Position numbers and translations under genes: made by a program | Assembly: GCF_001570985.1 (NCBI RefSeq) | Contig: NZ_BCSS01000005.1 | Coordinates: 1-64,000 of the forward strand | Length of the DNA stretch: 64,000 bases | Reading direction: 5' to 3' | Origin: Janibacter limosus NBRC 16128 | GTDB lineage: Bacteria; Actinomycetota; Actinomycetes; Actinomycetales; Dermatophilaceae | The notes under the pieces: generated by a model | Seen by the model: only the letters and a program-made list of their open reading frames with translations | Databases searched by the model: none | Told to the model about the DNA's origin: nothing | Shown here: piece by piece, positions 18,177 to 28,717 of the stretch | Layout of the letters: the number at the start of each line of letters is the position of its first letter | How positions within the stretch are numbered: the first letter of the stretch is position 1

Positions 18177-19135
18177 GGCCCAAGCTCTCGTCCGCTCTCG
18201 CGATCCTCTCGGTGCTCCTGCTGGTGGCCGTCCCGCTGCTCTTCCCCGCGGACATCGCCAACACCCTCAGCCGCGTGCTCGCGCTGGCACTGCTCGCCGT
18301 GAGCCTGGACCTGCTCGTCGGGGTCTCGGGGATGCCCTCGCTCGGGCACGCCGCCCCCTTCGGCGTGGGTGCCTATGCCGCAGCGCTCGTCGCCCGTGAC
18401 ACCACCTCCTTCGCCCCTGTACCGCTGCTGGTTGCGGTGGTTGCCGGGGGCCTGTTCGCCTTGCTCACCGGGGTGCTCATGGTCCGCACCAAGGGCACCT
18501 ACTTCCTCATGCTCACCTTGGCCATCGCCGAGCTGGCCCACGTGCTCGCCCAGCGCTGGGAGGGGCTGACGGGCGGGACCAACGGCCTCTACGGCATCCC
18601 GTCCCTGACCCTGTCGCCCGGTGGTGAGCCGGTGACCCTCGCCGGGGTCCGCTACTGGTGGATCCTGCTGATCTTCCTCATCGGCTTCGCCATCGTGTGG
18701 TGGACCTCGCGATCGATGCTGGGTCGCTCCCTTCGCGGGCTGCGTGACAACGAGGAGCGGATGGCCTCCATCGGCTACTCCACGTTCGGGCTCAAGCTGG
18801 CCGTCTACGGCATCGCGGGTGCGGTGGCGGGTGCGGCCGGGTCCCTGTGGGTGGCGCAAAACCGGTTCGTCTCCCCGGAGGACCTCGCCTTCGAGGTGTC
18901 CGCCATGGCCCTGCTGGCCGTCGTGGTCGGTGGTCGCGGACGGCTGTGGGGGGCGGTGCTCGGCGCCGCACTCGTGACAATCGTCCGGGATGACATCGGC
19001 GCCTCCCTCGGTGGGCGCGGACCGCTGCTGCTCGGACTGGTCTTCATCGCCGCGGTCTACCTGCTGCCCCACGGCTTCGCCGGGACCAACTGGCGCCAGC
19101 TGTTCACCCGACGTCCCCAGGAGGACCAGGCATGA
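18173..19135 (+). CDS. Branched-chain-type ABC transporter permease (LivM family)
   Basis: 320 aa, multiple helices, with LivM hallmarks MPSLGHAAPFGVGAYAAAL (residues ~52-70), TKGTYFLMLTLAIAEL and GRGRLWGAVLGAALV. It is the second permease of the importer, partnered with the LivH-type protein. Start and stop both overlap neighbouring genes by 4 bp. Confidence 0.93.
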   Translation: MRPKLSSALAILSVLLLVAVPLLFPADIANTLSRVLALALLAVSLDLLVGVSGMPSLGHAAPFGVGAYAAALVARDTTSFAPVPLLVAVVAGGLFALLTGVLMVRTKGTYFLMLTLAIAELAHVLAQRWEGLTGGTNGLYGIPSLTLSPGGEPVTLAGVRYWWILLIFLIGFAIVWWTSRSMLGRSLRGLRDNEERMASIGYSTFGLKLAVYGIAGAVAGAAGSLWVAQNRFVSPEDLAFEVSAMALLAVVVGGRGRLWGAVLGAALVTIVRDDIGASLGGRGPLLLGLVFIAAVYLLPHGFAGTNWRQLFTRRPQEDQA

Positions 19136-20070
19136 GCGACGAACGGACCGGCGCCACCAGCGAGGGACGAGCGGAGGCCGTCGGGCCGGTCGGGCTGCGG
19201 GAATCGAGCATGAGCGCCTCCACCGCCACCGCCGCACCCCCGGCCCTGACCCTGCGCAATGTCACCAAGAAGTACGGCGCACTCGTGGCCGTCGACGATG
19301 TCAGCCTCGAGGTGGCGAAGGGGGGTCGTCACGCCCTCATCGGACCCAACGGAGCGGGTAAGTCCACGCTCTTCAACCTGGTGGCTGGTGGCCTGCCGAC
19401 CACGAGCGGTCAGATCCTCTTCGCCGGGGAGGACGTCACCAAGCGCTCCGCAGCCTGGCGGGCCCGCAGGGGGCTGGGCAAGACCTTCCAGCACAGCTCG
19501 CTCTTCATGTCGATGAACCCCTTGGACAATGTCGCGCTCGCGGCGCAACGGGTGGCCGGCAAGGGGATGTCCTGGATGACCTCGTCGGCGAGGCGCAACG
19601 CCGAGATCGACGACCTTGCCGAGCAGTGCGTCGCGGACGTCGGCCTGGCCGACCGCTCGCACATCATGACCGGCAACCTCAGCCACGGTGAGCGCCGACA
19701 GCTCGAGGTGGCGGTCGCCCTGGCGACCCGACCCGGGCTGCTCCTGCTCGACGAGCCCGCGGCGGGGATGTCCCCGGCGGAGAGCCACCGCTTCATCGAG
19801 CTGGTGCGCTCGCTGCCGTCGGACCTGACGGTCGTGATCATCGAGCACGACCTCGAGCTCGTCTTCGAGCTGGCCGACCGCGTGAGTGTCCTCCACCTCG
19901 GGGGCCTCATCGCCGACGGACCTGCCGACGAGGTCCGTGAGGACCCTGCCGTCCAGCAGGCCTACCTCGGGGAGGGCTCCCTCGAGGAGCTCTTCCACGA
20001 GACCCCCGTCACGCCCGACCTGCCGGTGTCGACGACATCGGCAGTCCCCACCGAGGAGGCCGCCGGATGA
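19132..20070 (+). CDS. Branched-chain-type ABC transporter ATP-binding protein (LivG family)
   Basis: 312 aa. Walker A GPNGAGKST, signature LSHGE and Walker B LLLLDEPAAG are all intact. Compared with LivG it carries ~35 extra N-terminal residues before the first ABC strand (MSDERTGATSEG...) and a ~25-residue Thr/Pro/Ser tail. An internal ATG at 19210 (MSASTATAAPPALTLR) could be the true start, but the ATG at 19132 overlaps the upstream stop and fits coupled translation. Confidence 0.9.
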   Translation: MSDERTGATSEGRAEAVGPVGLRESSMSASTATAAPPALTLRNVTKKYGALVAVDDVSLEVAKGGRHALIGPNGAGKSTLFNLVAGGLPTTSGQILFAGEDVTKRSAAWRARRGLGKTFQHSSLFMSMNPLDNVALAAQRVAGKGMSWMTSSARRNAEIDDLAEQCVADVGLADRSHIMTGNLSHGERRQLEVAVALATRPGLLLLDEPAAGMSPAESHRFIELVRSLPSDLTVVIIEHDLELVFELADRVSVLHLGGLIADGPADEVREDPAVQQAYLGEGSLEELFHETPVTPDLPVSTTSAVPTEEAAG

Positions 20071-20780
20071 GCGTCACCGGAGCAGACCTGAGGATCGCCG
20101 ACGTCGAGGCCGGGTACGGCGGCAGCACCGTCCTGACCGGGGTCGACCTGCACGTGGGCGCCGGCGAGACCGTGGCCCTGCTCGGCCGCAACGGCGTGGG
20201 CAAGACGACGCTGATGTCGACGGTCATGGGCTTCGTCAGCACCCAGCGAGGCAGCATCCACGTCGGGGGCGAGGACATCACCGGCCTGCCGACGCATGCG
20301 CGGGCCAGGGCCGGCGTGGCGATCGTCCCCCAGGGGCGGCGGGTCTTCGCGCCGCTCACGGTGCACAACAACCTGCGCATCGCGGAGGGCAAGCACTCGG
20401 GGGAGTGGTCCCTCGAGCGCGTCTACGAGCTCATGCCGCGCCTGCGTGAGCGCAGGACCAACCGAGGCGACCAGCTCTCCGGCGGTGAGCAGCAGATGCT
20501 GGCCATCGGGCGCGCGCTCCTCCTCGGCCCGCGGGTGCTGCTCCTGGACGAGCCGTCCGACGGGTTGGCCCCGGCGATCGTCCAGCAGGTCATGGGCATC
20601 GTCCGGGAGCTGGCGCAGGAGGGCATCACGGTCCTGCTCGTGGAGCAGGACCTGCGCGCGGCCTTCTCGGTGGCCGATCGCGTCGTGGTGATGGAAAAGG
20701 GGCGGATCGTCCACGAGAGCACCACCGAGGAGTTCCGCAGCGATGCCCCGAGGGCGCGACGTCTGCTCGGGGTCGGCTAG
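20067..20780 (+). CDS. Branched-chain-type ABC transporter ATP-binding protein (LivF family)
   Basis: 237 aa with Walker A GRNGVGKTT, signature LSGGEQQML, Walker B LLLDEPSDGL and the LivF-typical VPQGRRVFAPLTVHNNL. It is the last gene of the transporter unit, and its start overlaps the LivG stop. A new promoter for boxC follows 32 bp later. Confidence 0.93.
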   Translation: MSVTGADLRIADVEAGYGGSTVLTGVDLHVGAGETVALLGRNGVGKTTLMSTVMGFVSTQRGSIHVGGEDITGLPTHARARAGVAIVPQGRRVFAPLTVHNNLRIAEGKHSGEWSLERVYELMPRLRERRTNRGDQLSGGEQQMLAIGRALLLGPRVLLLDEPSDGLAPAIVQQVMGIVRELAQEGITVLLVEQDLRAAFSVADRVVVMEKGRIVHESTTEEFRSDAPRARRLLGVG

Positions 20781-20812
20781 ATGGCGCCGACGAATAAAAA
20801 TACTACAACCCC

Positions 20813-20840
20813 TTGACGGATCGCGTAGTGAATGTAGAAG
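20813..20840 (+). promoter_or_regulatory. Promoter of boxC operon with TGTAGAA motif
   Basis: TTGACG (20813-20818), 16-nt spacer, TAGAAG (20835-20840). TGTAGAA (20833-20839) overlaps the -10 as in the boxB promoter. CTACA at 20803-20807 is complementary to TGTAG and may be the second half of an operator straddling the promoter. The boxC GTG is 64 bp downstream. Confidence 0.6.
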
Positions 20841-20903
20841 ATAGACGGGTACCCCGATGCCGTGGTCCCCGCGGCGTGCGATCCGAACGACGGAAGGTTT
20901 GAC

Positions 20904-22598
<1,695 letters not shown>

Positions 22599-22603
22599 GT
22601 CGC

Positions 22604-24187
22604 ATGACAGAAGCCGGCTTCAACGCTGCAGCCTGGCTCGTCGACCGAGTCGCCGCCGAGCGCGGTGACCACCCGGCCGTCGAGACGCCGTCCCGGACGG
22701 TGACCTATGACGAGCTGGTCGAGCTGACCGGACGCGCCGCAGCGGGCTTCCGCTCGCTCGGCATGCGCCGTGACGACCGTGTCGTGTTCGTCGCCAACGA
22801 CGACATCGCGCTCTTCGCCGGTGTCCTCGGTGCGATGCGTGGCGGTTTCGTCGCGGTGCCCATCTCGACCATGTACGGGCCGCAGGAGCTCGCCGAGATC
22901 ATCAACGACTGCGGTGCGGTCGCCCTCGTCGCGAGCTCGACCTTCGCGGACGCCGCTGCGAGTGCGGCGGCACTGTGCCCGGACCTGCGCCAGGTCATCT
23001 GGGACGGCGATCCGGGCGAGGGCGCCGCGGTCGTCACCGGGCCGGAGCAGCTCTCATGGGAGGACCTCGTCGCCCGCGGAGCCCAGGTCGACGCGGCCGA
23101 GCACGAGCCCGTTCCCGCTGGTTCCGACGCATGGGCCCTGTGGCTCTACACGTCGGGCACCACCGGCAAGCCCAAGGGGGCGATGCACCGGCACGAGAAC
23201 ATCCGTCTCGTCTGCGACACCTACGGCGCCCAGGTCCTCGGCATCACTGCGCAGGATCGCTGCCTGTCCGTGGCGAAGCTCTTCTTCGCCTACGGGATCG
23301 GCAACTCGATGTTCTTCCCCCTCTCCGTGGGTGCCACGGCCGTGCTCAACCCGGAGCGGCCGACCCCCACGGGCATGGCCGAGCGGATCGCCACGGGCCG
23401 GCCCACCCTCTTCTTCGGGGTGCCGACCTTCTACGCGGGGTTGCTGTCCAGCGACATCCCGGACGACACCTTCGCCGGTGTGCGTCTGGGGGCGTCGGCC
23501 GGCGAACCCCTGCCCCGAGGGGTGCAGGAGCGGATGAAGAACCGCTTCGGTCTGGAGATCCTCGACGGGATCGGCTCGACCGAGTGCCTGCACATCTTCT
23601 TGTCCAACCGTCCCGGTGAGATCAAGATGGGCACGACCGGCAAGGCCGTCCCCGGCTACGACCTCGAGATCCGTGATCTCGACGGCACGCTCGTCGCCGA
23701 CGGTGATCCGGGCACCCTCTTCGTCCGTGGCGCGTCCTCGGCGCTGGGGTACTGGCGCCGAGCCGAGGCGACGCGCACCGTCTTCCAGGGCGAGTGGCTC
23801 AACACCGGTGACACCTATGTGCGCGACACCGAGGGCTTCTACACCTGCATGGGTCGGGCGACCGACCTGCTCAAGGCCGGTGGCATCTGGGTCAGCCCGA
23901 CCGAGGTCGAGGACCGCCTCCTCGCACACGACGCGATCACCGAGTGCGCCGTCGTCGGTCAGGAGGACGCCGACGGGCTGGTCAAGCCGGTCGCCGTCGT
24001 CGTCACCCGGTCCGCGGTGACCCCGCAGGAGCTCGACGCGTGGTGCCGCGAAGGGCTGGCCCCCTTCAAGCGTCCGCGTCACGTGTACTTCGTCGACGAG
24101 CTGCCCAAGACAGCCACGGGCAAGATGCAGCGCTTCAAGGTGCGCGCGCTCGTCAAGGAACTCGAGGCCAAGGAGGCCGTCTCATGA
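22604..24187 (+). CDS. Benzoate-CoA ligase
   Basis: 527 aa adenylate-forming enzyme of the benzoate/4-hydroxybenzoate-CoA ligase family. The ATP loop YTSGTTGKPKG lies near residues 181-191. KLFFAYGIGNSMFFPLSVGA, typical of BadA/BclA-type ligases, follows, and the C-terminal catalytic Lys sits in TATGKMQRF near residue 504. It converts benzoate, ATP and CoA to benzoyl-CoA. The ATG at 22604 lies 5 bp after the boxC stop, with GGAGAGG as RBS inside boxC. Its stop overlaps the reductase gene (ATGA). Substituted benzoates cannot be excluded as substrates. Confidence 0.93.
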   Translation: MTEAGFNAAAWLVDRVAAERGDHPAVETPSRTVTYDELVELTGRAAAGFRSLGMRRDDRVVFVANDDIALFAGVLGAMRGGFVAVPISTMYGPQELAEIINDCGAVALVASSTFADAAASAAALCPDLRQVIWDGDPGEGAAVVTGPEQLSWEDLVARGAQVDAAEHEPVPAGSDAWALWLYTSGTTGKPKGAMHRHENIRLVCDTYGAQVLGITAQDRCLSVAKLFFAYGIGNSMFFPLSVGATAVLNPERPTPTGMAERIATGRPTLFFGVPTFYAGLLSSDIPDDTFAGVRLGASAGEPLPRGVQERMKNRFGLEILDGIGSTECLHIFLSNRPGEIKMGTTGKAVPGYDLEIRDLDGTLVADGDPGTLFVRGASSALGYWRRAEATRTVFQGEWLNTGDTYVRDTEGFYTCMGRATDLLKAGGIWVSPTEVEDRLLAHDAITECAVVGQEDADGLVKPVAVVVTRSAVTPQELDAWCREGLAPFKRPRHVYFVDELPKTATGKMQRFKVRALVKELEAKEAVS

Positions 24188-25200
24188 GCACCACCACGAA
24201 GGTCGACCTGCTCATCGTCGGCGCCGGACCGGTGGGCATCTTCGGTGCCTACTACGCCGGGGTCCGCGGTCTGAGCACCGCCGTCGTCGACAGCCTCAGC
24301 CAGGTCGGTGGCCAGGTCACCGCGATGTACCCGGAGAAGCAGATCTTCGACATCGCCGGCTTCCCAGCCGTCTCCGGACGCCAGCTCATCGCGAACCTCG
24401 TCGAGCAGGCCGCCCCGTACAACCCGCAGTACCTGCTCGGTCAGGAGGCCCAGGACCTGGAGCACGTGCCCGATGGTGAGGGACGTGAGCGCCTCGTCGT
24501 GACGACGAGCACGGGCGACAAGATCGACGCCGGTGCGGTCATCGTCACGGGCGGCATCGGCACCTTCACCCCGCGCACCCTGCCGGCTGGTGAGGACTTC
24601 CTCGGTCGGGGACTGGAGTACTTCGTGCCCAGCTCGGCGGAGTACGCCGGGCAGGACGTCGTCATCGTCGGAGGCGGCGACTCGGCGGTGGACTGGGCCA
24701 ACATGCTCCACCCGATCGCCAAGAGCGTCACCCTCGTGCACCGGCGCGACAAATTCCGCGCCCACCACGGGTCGGTCGAGCAGATGGAGGCGGCGCCGGT
24801 CGAGGTCGTCCTCAACGCCCAGGTCACCGAGACCGTCGGCAGTGACCTCCTGGAGACGGTGACGATCACGCCGAAGGGGGAGGACCCCCGGTCCCTGCCC
24901 TGCACCAAGCTCGTGGCCGCGCTCGGCTTCACCGCCAACCTCGGCCCCCTTCGCGAGTGGGGTGTCGAGCTGCACGACAACCGGCACCTCGTCGTCGACC
25001 CGGCCATGCGCACCAATGTCCCGGGGGTCTTCTCCGCCGGCGACATCACCGAGTACGACGGCAAGGTCCGCCTCATCGCGGTCGGGTTCGGCGAGGTGGC
25101 CACGGCGGTCAACAACGCGGCCGTCCACATCGACCCCGATGCGCAACTGTTTCCGGGACACTCGACTGACCAGCAGCCTGCCGTCCCGCAGCCCGCCTGA
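24184..25200 (+). CDS. Thioredoxin-reductase-like ferredoxin-NAD(P)+ reductase (BoxA substitute)
   Basis: 338 aa flavoprotein. FAD motif IVGAGPVGIFGAYYA at residues ~10-24, SQVGGQVTAMYPEKQIFDI, NADPH motif VIVGGGDSAVDWANML near residue 160, HRRDKFRAH, and GVFSAGDITEYDGK near the C-terminus. It lacks the CxxC redox pair of thioredoxin reductase, as expected for the TrxR-like FNR family. Its position between the ligase and a ferredoxin argues that it feeds electrons from NADPH through the ferredoxin to BoxB, replacing BoxA. The stop is followed 13 bp later by the ferredoxin gene. Confidence 0.88.
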   Translation: MSTTTKVDLLIVGAGPVGIFGAYYAGVRGLSTAVVDSLSQVGGQVTAMYPEKQIFDIAGFPAVSGRQLIANLVEQAAPYNPQYLLGQEAQDLEHVPDGEGRERLVVTTSTGDKIDAGAVIVTGGIGTFTPRTLPAGEDFLGRGLEYFVPSSAEYAGQDVVIVGGGDSAVDWANMLHPIAKSVTLVHRRDKFRAHHGSVEQMEAAPVEVVLNAQVTETVGSDLLETVTITPKGEDPRSLPCTKLVAALGFTANLGPLREWGVELHDNRHLVVDPAMRTNVPGVFSAGDITEYDGKVRLIAVGFGEVATAVNNAAVHIDPDAQLFPGHSTDQQPAVPQPA

Positions 25201-25213
25201 GAGAGGATTCGAC

Positions 25214-25543
25214 ATGCCGTACGTCATTGCCGGCCACTGCCTGGACGTCATGGACACGTCCTGCACCGAGGAGTGCCCCGTCGACTGCATCTACGAGGGT
25301 GACCGCAAGCTCTACATCAACCCCAAGGAATGCATCGACTGCGGCGCCTGCGAGCCCGTGTGCCCCGTCGAGGCGATCAGCCAGGATCGTCGCGTCGCGG
25401 ACGACATGACGGAGCACATCGAGGACAACCGACGCTTCTTCACCGAGACCCTCGAGGGGCGCGACGAGCCGCTCGGTGCCCCGGGTGGGTCGCACAAGAC
25501 CGGTCCCATCGGGGTCGACACCCCCATGGTCAAGGACCTCTGA
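25214..25543 (+). CDS. 7Fe ferredoxin (FdxA-like)
   Basis: 109 aa. Cysteines at 9, 17 and 50 fit a [3Fe-4S] site; 21, 40, 43 and 46 fit a [4Fe-4S] site (CIDCGACEPVCP). Cys25 is extra. The overall pattern matches bacterial 7Fe ferredoxins, MPYVIAGHC start included. The ATG at 25214 follows GAGAGGA. Its place after the reductase makes it the probable electron carrier to the BoxB di-iron centre. Confidence 0.93.
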   Translation: MPYVIAGHCLDVMDTSCTEECPVDCIYEGDRKLYINPKECIDCGACEPVCPVEAISQDRRVADDMTEHIEDNRRFFTETLEGRDEPLGAPGGSHKTGPIGVDTPMVKDL

Positions 25544-25549
25544 GGCGCC

Positions 25550-26410
25550 GTGCTCGACGGACACCAGCTCATCGACGCGCACGTCCACGTGCCCGTCCTC
25601 TCGACGCTCGCCCCCTCGTGGATCGACTGGGCGCGCCAGTTCGGCCCGGAGGGGTTGCTCGAGCGTGCCTGGGACGGCGAAGGGAGTCCCCGTCCCGATG
25701 TCATCGACGAGCTCTTCGCCGACCAGGGCGTGGACGTTGCCGTGATCTTCTGCGAGTACAGCCCCAAGGCGACCGGCATGCAGCTCTTCGAGGACCTGCT
25801 GCCGATCGTCGAGCACAACCCGCAGCGCTTCCGGCCGATGGGCAATGTCAACCCGCACCTGCACCACCCGATCGGCGACGAGGTGCGCCGACAGCTCGGG
25901 CTGGGGGCGGCGGGGCTGAAGCTGCATCCCGTCCACGGCGGCTTCCGCTGCGATGACCCGATGCTCTACCCGGCCTACCAGGTGCTGGTGGAGGAGGGCG
26001 CCCCGCTCGTCGTGCACTGCGGGACGTCGACCTTCGCCGGGTCGTCCAACCAGTACGCCGACCCGACCTACCTGCTCCCGGTCGCCCGGGACTTCCCCGA
26101 GCTCGACATCGTCCTCGCCCACGGTGGGCGCGGCTGGTGGTACGAGCAGGCGGCCTTCATGGCGATGAGCAACCCGCACGTGTGGATCGAGCTGTCCGGG
26201 CTGCCGCCCAAGCGACTGCCCGAGTACTACGCTGCCGCCGGCCTGCGGCGCCTGGCCAAGAAGATGATCTTCGCGACCGACTGGCCCGGGGTGCCCGGCG
26301 CCGACCTCAACGCTCGCGCCGTCGCCGACCTGGTGCCTGCCGGGGACGTCCCGGCGGTCCTGGGCGGCAACGCCCTCCGTGTCTATCGCGACCTGCCGTC
26401 GGTGGCCTGA
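25550..26410 (+). CDS. Amidohydrolase family protein (ACMSD-like TIM barrel)
   Basis: 286 aa amidohydrolase-2 protein. Metal-site blocks: DAHVHV (residues ~10-15), LKLHPVHGG (~124), LVVHCGTS (~153), IVLAHGGRGW (~184) and FATDWPG (~245, catalytic Asp). Relatives decarboxylate or hydrolyse small carboxylated rings and lactones. No known box step needs it. It lies 6 bp after ferredoxin, so it is cotranscribed and may process a side product or an alternative aromatic substrate. The GTG at 25550 is the only sensible start. Confidence 0.85.
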   Translation: MLDGHQLIDAHVHVPVLSTLAPSWIDWARQFGPEGLLERAWDGEGSPRPDVIDELFADQGVDVAVIFCEYSPKATGMQLFEDLLPIVEHNPQRFRPMGNVNPHLHHPIGDEVRRQLGLGAAGLKLHPVHGGFRCDDPMLYPAYQVLVEEGAPLVVHCGTSTFAGSSNQYADPTYLLPVARDFPELDIVLAHGGRGWWYEQAAFMAMSNPHVWIELSGLPPKRLPEYYAAAGLRRLAKKMIFATDWPGVPGADLNARAVADLVPAGDVPAVLGGNALRVYRDLPSVA

Positions 26411-26411
26411 C

Positions 26412-26933
26412 ATGGCGATCTACGCACTCGGCGACATCGTCCCGGTCATCCCTGCCTCCGCCTATGTCCACCCGGACGCGGTCGTCATCGGTGGAGTGAC
26501 GCTGGGGGAGCAGTCATCGGTGTGGCCGACGGCGGTGCTGCGCGCCGACTTCGGCAGGATCCTCGTCGGGGACCGCAGCTCGGTCCAGGACGGCACCATC
26601 GTCCACTGCATCGAGGAGCAGCCCACCGCCATCGGCGCCGACTGCGTCGTGGGGCACAACGTCCACCTCGAGGGCTGCACGATCGGGGACGGCTGCCTCA
26701 TCGGCTCCGGGTCGGTCGTCCTCAACTTCGCCACCATCGGCGCCGGGTCGGTGGTCGGCGCCGGAGCCGTCGTCACCGAGCACGCCACGGTCCCGCCGTC
26801 CTCGATGGCTGTCGGCGTGCCCGCCAAGGTGCGCCCCGCTCCCGCCGAGGCCGCGGAGTGGATCCGCTTCGGCGTCGGCGAGTACCTCCACAACTCCACC
26901 CGCTATCGCGACCAGCTGCGCCGGCTCGACTGA
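26412..26933 (+). CDS. Gamma carbonic anhydrase-like hexapeptide protein (PaaY-like)
   Basis: 173 aa left-handed beta-helix made of hexapeptide repeats (VIGGVTLGE, TIGDGCLIGSGSVV, TIGAGSVVGAGAVV). The three zinc His are in IVHCIEE and VGHNVHLEG. The closest functional analogue by context is PaaY, a thioesterase that rescues CoA from dead-end aromatic CoA esters in phenylacetate catabolism. A carbonic anhydrase role is the alternative. The ATG at 26412 comes 1 bp after the amidohydrolase stop. Confidence 0.85.
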   Translation: MAIYALGDIVPVIPASAYVHPDAVVIGGVTLGEQSSVWPTAVLRADFGRILVGDRSSVQDGTIVHCIEEQPTAIGADCVVGHNVHLEGCTIGDGCLIGSGSVVLNFATIGAGSVVGAGAVVTEHATVPPSSMAVGVPAKVRPAPAEAAEWIRFGVGEYLHNSTRYRDQLRRLD

Positions 26934-26955
26934 CGCACCGATGAAGGGAAAGATC

Positions 26956-27492
26956 ATGAATGACGCCACCCAGGGTGTCCCCGCATCCGAGCTGAGCGAC
27001 GAGGAGCTCGAGTCGCAGGGAACGCGTGCCCACGAGACCCGCAACTGGGTCTTCCTGCACGGCAGCGCCGAGCAGTTCGCCCACCACACCGCCCGCATGC
27101 TCGAGCTCGAGCGCGAGTACGTGCGCCGCTACCCCAAGCGCACCTGGCAGGGCAGCGGTGGCGCTGCCACTGACATCGCCCAGACCGCTGCCTCGTGGCG
27201 CGAGACCGTCCGGGCGGTCATCGCCCAGCTTGAGGTGCTCGTCGACCTGCCCGACCCCCAGACCCACGACGAGATGGCCGCCGGCGACCCGGCCCGCGCC
27301 TTCCTGCAGCGGCTGGCGGACAACGGTGGCCGGCTCAACAAGCTCGAGGCCCACCAGGCCGCGCGTGAGGTCGGGCTCGAGCCGGCCCTGCGCGCCGACC
27401 TTTACAAGTCGGACCCGCAGCTCGTCGCCACCGAAGGCACCGACCGCGTCCTCACCGACGCCGGCCGCGCCCGGCTCGCGGGCAACCAGTGA
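26956..27492 (+). CDS. DUF6158-like protein in the box operon, function unknown
   Basis: 178 aa. The first ~65 residues resemble what I recall of the actinobacterial DUF6158 motif (GVPASELSDEELESQ, HETRNWVFLHGS, ARMLELEREYVRRYP). The rest (RAFLQRLADNGGRLNKLEAH ... TDRVLTDAGRARL) looks like a small helical or winged-helix-like unit. No catalytic residues are evident. The ATG at 26956 is chosen over 26941 because AAGGGAAAG is correctly spaced before it. The stop overlaps the thiolase GTG, so it is translated with the pathway enzymes. Confidence 0.75.
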   Translation: MNDATQGVPASELSDEELESQGTRAHETRNWVFLHGSAEQFAHHTARMLELEREYVRRYPKRTWQGSGGAATDIAQTAASWRETVRAVIAQLEVLVDLPDPQTHDEMAAGDPARAFLQRLADNGGRLNKLEAHQAAREVGLEPALRADLYKSDPQLVATEGTDRVLTDAGRARLAGNQ

Positions 27493-28697
27493 TCGGGAGC
27501 CGTCGGGCCTACATCGTCGACGGGGTCCGCACCCCCATCGGTCGCTACGGCGGCGGGCTCTCGAGCGTGCGTCCCGACGATCTGGCCGCGCACGTCATCC
27601 GGGAGCTGCTGGCCCGTCACGAGGGCCTCGACCCGTCACTCGTCGACGACGTCGTGCTGGGCAATGCCAACCAGGCCGGTGAGGACAACCGCAACATCGC
27701 GCGGATGGCGGCGCTGCTCGCCGGGATGCCGGTCACGGTCTCCGGCACGACGATCAACCGGCTGTGCGGCTCGGGCCTCGACGCCGTGGGCTACGCAGCC
27801 CGCGCAATCGTCGCCGGCGACGCCGACCTCGTGGTCGCCGGGGGAGCGGAGAGCATGAGTCGGGCCCCCTTCGTCATGCCCAAGGCGGACAAGGCCTATT
27901 CCCGCTCGATGCAGCTCGAGGACACGACCATGGGCTGGCGCTTCGTCAACCCCGAGATGCAGCGGATGTACGGCACCGACCCGATGCCTCGCACCGCCGA
28001 AAACGTGGCGGTCGACCACGGGATCTCTCGTGAGGACCAGGACGCCTTCGCGCTGCGCTCGCAGGACAAGGCTGCCGCGGCCATCGCCTCTGGCCGGCTC
28101 GCCCGCGAGATCGTCCCCGTCAGCGTCCTGCGCCGCAAGGCCGAGCCGGTGGTCGTCGACACCGATGAGCACCCTCGCTCGACGTCGATGGAGGCGCTCG
28201 CGGGTCTCAAGCCGCTCTTCGAAGGTGGCTCGGTGACCGCCGGCAGCTCCTCGGGCATCAACGACGGTGCCGCCGCGCTGCTCGTCGCCTCGGAGGAGGC
28301 CGTCGAGCGCCACGGACTGACGCCGATCGCCCGGGTCGATGCCGTGACGACCATCGGCGTCGAGCCGCGGGTGATGGGCATGGGCCCGGCGCCCGCGGTG
28401 CAGCGCCTCGTGCAGCGCACCGGGGTCGACCTTTCCGATGTCGGGGTCATCGAGCTCAACGAGGCCTTCGCCTCCCAGGGGCTGGCCGTCCTGCGCGAGC
28501 TCGGCATCGCGGACGACGACCCGCGCGTCAACCCGCACGGTGGCGCGATCGCCCTGGGCCACCCGCTCGGCATGAGCGGTGCCCGCATCGCCCTCTCCGC
28601 AGCCATCTCGATGGCCGACGACGACCTGGACCACGCGATCGCCACCATGTGCATCGGCGTGGGCCAGGGCATCGCCGCACTGCTCTCACGACCCTGA
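27489..28697 (+). CDS. Thiolase, probable 3-oxoadipyl-CoA thiolase
   Basis: 402 aa. Nucleophile Cys93 (NRLCGSGLDA), His358 (ALGHPLGMSG) and second Cys388 (CIGVGQG) form the complete thiolase triad. Length and N-terminus (RAYIVDGVRTPIGRYGG) fit the PcaF/PaaJ group, which cleaves 3-oxoadipyl-CoA to acetyl-CoA and succinyl-CoA, the final step needed here. The GTG start overlaps the preceding stop (GTGA). Confidence 0.9.
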   Translation: MIGSRRAYIVDGVRTPIGRYGGGLSSVRPDDLAAHVIRELLARHEGLDPSLVDDVVLGNANQAGEDNRNIARMAALLAGMPVTVSGTTINRLCGSGLDAVGYAARAIVAGDADLVVAGGAESMSRAPFVMPKADKAYSRSMQLEDTTMGWRFVNPEMQRMYGTDPMPRTAENVAVDHGISREDQDAFALRSQDKAAAAIASGRLAREIVPVSVLRRKAEPVVVDTDEHPRSTSMEALAGLKPLFEGGSVTAGSSSGINDGAAALLVASEEAVERHGLTPIARVDAVTTIGVEPRVMGMGPAPAVQRLVQRTGVDLSDVGVIELNEAFASQGLAVLRELGIADDDPRVNPHGGAIALGHPLGMSGARIALSAAISMADDDLDHAIATMCIGVGQGIAALLSRP

Positions 28698-28717
28698 CCT
28701 GCACAGATCGGAGCTCC

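Noticed and set aside
16056..20780. Branched-chain amino acid transporter
   Set aside because: The family fits, but the position inside the box regulon, with a matching promoter motif, makes aromatic acid uptake more likely.
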